Positions 7,316 to 8,602 of a stretch of DNA of 8,602 nt are shown piece by piece (the stretch's first letter is position 1; each line of letters opens with the position of its first letter). This stretch comes from Campylobacterota bacterium. GTDB taxonomy: Bacteria; Campylobacterota; Campylobacteria; Campylobacterales; Sulfurovaceae. Made by a program: the position numbers and the translations under genes. Below the pieces are notes generated by a model that did not search any database, was not told the origin of the DNA, and was given only the letters and a program-made list of their open reading frames with translations. The stretch is from the NCBI GenBank assembly GCA_013153345.1, contig JAADEQ010000027.1, forward strand, positions 1 to 8,602, given 5' to 3'.

Positions 7316-8268
7316 GTGTAATTATCCTTTATATAATTATAAATCTCTTCAATTAGCTTACTAATTGTAACATCTTTTACTTCAAATCCACCTGCACCTT
7401 TGTGCCCACCTCCTCCAAAAAATGCAGCCATTATAGAGATATCCACATTTTTTGAACGAATTGAGCCCTTAATAAAGCCATCCATCTCAACAAGAAGTAT
7501 TGCAATCTCAACATTTACTAATGAGATAAACTCATCAATTACTCCATCAAGGTCGCTCCCTTTTGCTCCACACTCTTTCATTTGCTTTTGCGTAATATAA
7601 CTTAGCGCAACTTTTGCATTAAATTTTAAATCTAAATTATTAATAGCCACTGCCTTTAGGCGCAAATTTGCAAGGGAGTTTTGGCGATTTACCATATTTG
7701 CAATATAGTTTATATCAATCTCAAAATCAATTAGCTCTTTTGCAATAATAAAGCTCTCTTTTTTTACCAAAGAGGTAGTAAAGTTTATACTATCACTAAT
7801 TAGCCCCGCATAAAGCGCAGTTGCAATCTCTTTATCTATAAAAAAGCCCTCTTTTAAAAGCTTATATAAAACTGCAGTAGTTGAGGCGCAAATCTCAACA
7901 ATATTTAATTTGCCAAAAAACTCATTGCTTTTGTGGTGGTCAATATTAATAATTACTCTATCTTTAAAATCCTCAATCTCAAAGCCTGTTCTTCTAAACT
8001 CAGAACAATCAAGCGTTATAATAACTGAATCATCATAAAAAAGCCTATCTTTAATCTTAGAAAATCCCTTTAAAAACCTATATTTAAATGGCAAATCTCT
8101 ATCACTACAAACAACTTCACATCTATATCCCATACTATTTAGGCTATTAAAAAGGGCTAAAGAGGAGCTTATTGTATCTCCATCTGGGCGTTTATGCATC
8201 AAAAGTGAAACTCTTTTGTAATCTTTTAAGATATCTTTAAAATCTTTTGCTAAAGCTTGATAGTTCAT
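7297..8268 (-). CDS. DHH/DHHA1 phosphoesterase, NrnA-like
   Basis: This is a cytoplasmic, metal-dependent phosphoesterase of the DHH superfamily, closest in layout to NrnA-type proteins that degrade very short RNAs (nanoRNA) and/or pAp or cyclic dinucleotide products. All metal-binding motifs are present, numbering from ATG at 8268: H25..PD29GD31 (MHKRPDGDTISSS), D87 (LDCSE), D110-H111-H112 (NIDHHKSN) and D159 (LISDS). The C-terminal DHHA1 domain has SIRSK near 269-273 and GGGGHKGAGG at 285-294. The length of 323 residues fits NrnA. A TTG at 8280 would extend it by four residues, but GAGGAG (8273-8278) lies inside that extension just before ATG, so ATG is preferred. It begins one base after the nadC stop and overlaps the M23 gene by 19 bases. 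The exact substrate cannot be told from sequence. Confidence 0.92.
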   Translation of the reverse strand: MNYQALAKDFKDILKDYKRVSLLMHKRPDGDTISSSLALFNSLNSMGYRCEVVCSDRDLPFKYRFLKGFSKIKDRLFYDDSVIITLDCSEFRRTGFEIEDFKDRVIINIDHHKSNEFFGKLNIVEICASTTAVLYKLLKEGFFIDKEIATALYAGLISDSINFTTSLVKKESFIIAKELIDFEIDINYIANMVNRQNSLANLRLKAVAINNLDLKFNAKVALSYITQKQMKECGAKGSDLDGVIDEFISLVNVEIAILLVEMDGFIKGSIRSKNVDISIMAAFFGGGGHKGAGGFEVKDVTISKLIEEIYNYIKDNYTWQEEE

Positions 8269-8269
8269 T

Positions 8270-8602
8270 TTACTCCTCAATTCTCATTGATAAATCAATC
8301 CAGTTTGCTTGATGGATTGTGCTTCCTGTACTTATTGCATCAACTCCGCTTTTTGCAATCTCTTCAATTGTATCTAATGTAACATTACCGCTTGCCTCAA
8401 GCAAAATATGAGGATAGTAGCTATTTCTAAACTCAACTGCCTTTTTAATCTCATCAAGCTTCATATTATCACACATCACAATATCAGCTCCAGCCTTGCA
8501 AGCTCTTTTTACCATCTCTAAGTCTTCACACTCAATCTCAACTTTTGCAGTAAAAGGGATTTTTCTTCTAACCTCTCTCATAAACTCTTCTAAATTATCA
8601 AT
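8270..8602 (-). CDS. nadC: Nicotinate-nucleotide pyrophosphorylase (quinolinate phosphoribosyltransferase), C-terminal part
   Basis: NadC converts quinolinate and PRPP to nicotinic acid mononucleotide and CO2 in de novo NAD synthesis, in the cytoplasm. Only the last 110 residues are in the window. The frame runs open to the right edge (residues IDNLEEF precede the first visible Met), so that Met is internal and not the start. The C-terminal barrel motifs are clear: AKVEIECEDLEMVKRACKAG with the conserved E-x-E, DIVMCDNM (Asp and Asn of the substrate pocket), LLEASGNVTLDTIEEIAKSG (the EASGN motif) and a final ISTGSTIHQANWIDLSMRI. The last segment has STGSTIH where many NadC proteins have VGALTH, so the phosphate loop is somewhat changed. 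Typical NadC proteins are about 280 residues, so roughly 60% lies outside the window. The stop is one base before the DHH gene, so the two are surely co-transcribed. Confidence 0.94.
   Translation of the reverse strand: MDNLEEFMREVRRKIPFTAKVEIECEDLEMVKRACKAGADIVMCDNMKLDEIKKAVEFRNSYYPHILLEASGNVTLDTIEEIAKSGVDAISTGSTIHQANWIDLSMRIEE
8273..8278 (-). promoter_or_regulatory. Shine-Dalgarno fixing the DHH gene start
   Basis: GAGGAG on the minus strand lies within the last codons of nadC, four bases before the ATG at 8268. It lies inside the TTG-initiated extension and so supports the ATG start. The nadC stop TAA sits between the two, a layout typical of coupled translation. Confidence 0.7.

Noticed and set aside
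7313..7318. CACGTG palindrome at the M23 start
   Set aside because: A six-base palindrome overlapping two coding regions is expected by chance and has no partner site.
8270..8581. Treating the Met at 8581 as the start of a 103-residue gene
   Set aside because: The frame stays open to the window edge and the protein matches only the C-terminal part of NadC, so this is a cut gene and not a small complete one.

Overview
The window is one densely packed stretch of AT-rich bacterial chromosome in which every supported gene lies on the minus strand, so it is transcribed from the right edge (8602) to the left edge (1). Ten genes are recognisable in transcription order: nadC (3' part only), a DHH/DHHA1 phosphoesterase, a membrane-anchored M23 peptidase, lpxC, a short tsaB-like gene, thrB, ylxR, infB, rbfA and rimP (cut at its 3' end). 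The gene order lpxC - short TsaB-like protein - thrB - ylxR - infB - rbfA - rimP is, from memory, characteristic of Campylobacterota (the HP1052-HP1046 region of Helicobacter pylori and Cj0132-Cj0138 of Campylobacter jejuni). With the low GC and lpxC, which implies a Gram-negative outer membrane, this points to a Campylobacterota member. The genus cannot be fixed from the window.

Layout. Positions 8602-5930 hold NAD synthesis (nadC), a nanoRNase/pAp-phosphatase-like DHH protein and an M23 (LytM) cell-wall peptidase. Positions 5914-4573 hold lipid A synthesis (lpxC) and a reduced TsaB-like partner for the tRNA t6A pathway. Positions 4557-3673 hold homoserine kinase. Positions 3652-1 hold a translation and ribosome-assembly block: the RNA-binding protein YlxR, initiation factor IF2, and the 30S maturation factors RbfA and RimP.

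Genes overlap or are separated by no more than about 20 bases, and most starts have a clear Shine-Dalgarno sequence. No gene-free stretch approaches 300 bases. I see no rRNA, tRNA, mobile element, CRISPR array, long repeat or rho-independent terminator. The arrangement reads as one long operon joining envelope growth with translation capacity. A perfect extended -10 element just before ylxR could add an internal promoter for the translation block.

This is a conserved housekeeping region and I do not see a new biological system in it. The points most worth a second look are local. The tsaB-like gene seems best explained by an AUA start codon. The ylxR gene has no Shine-Dalgarno but has TGnTATAAT almost touching its start codon. 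The TsaB-like protein is reduced in length and in its N-terminal motif.
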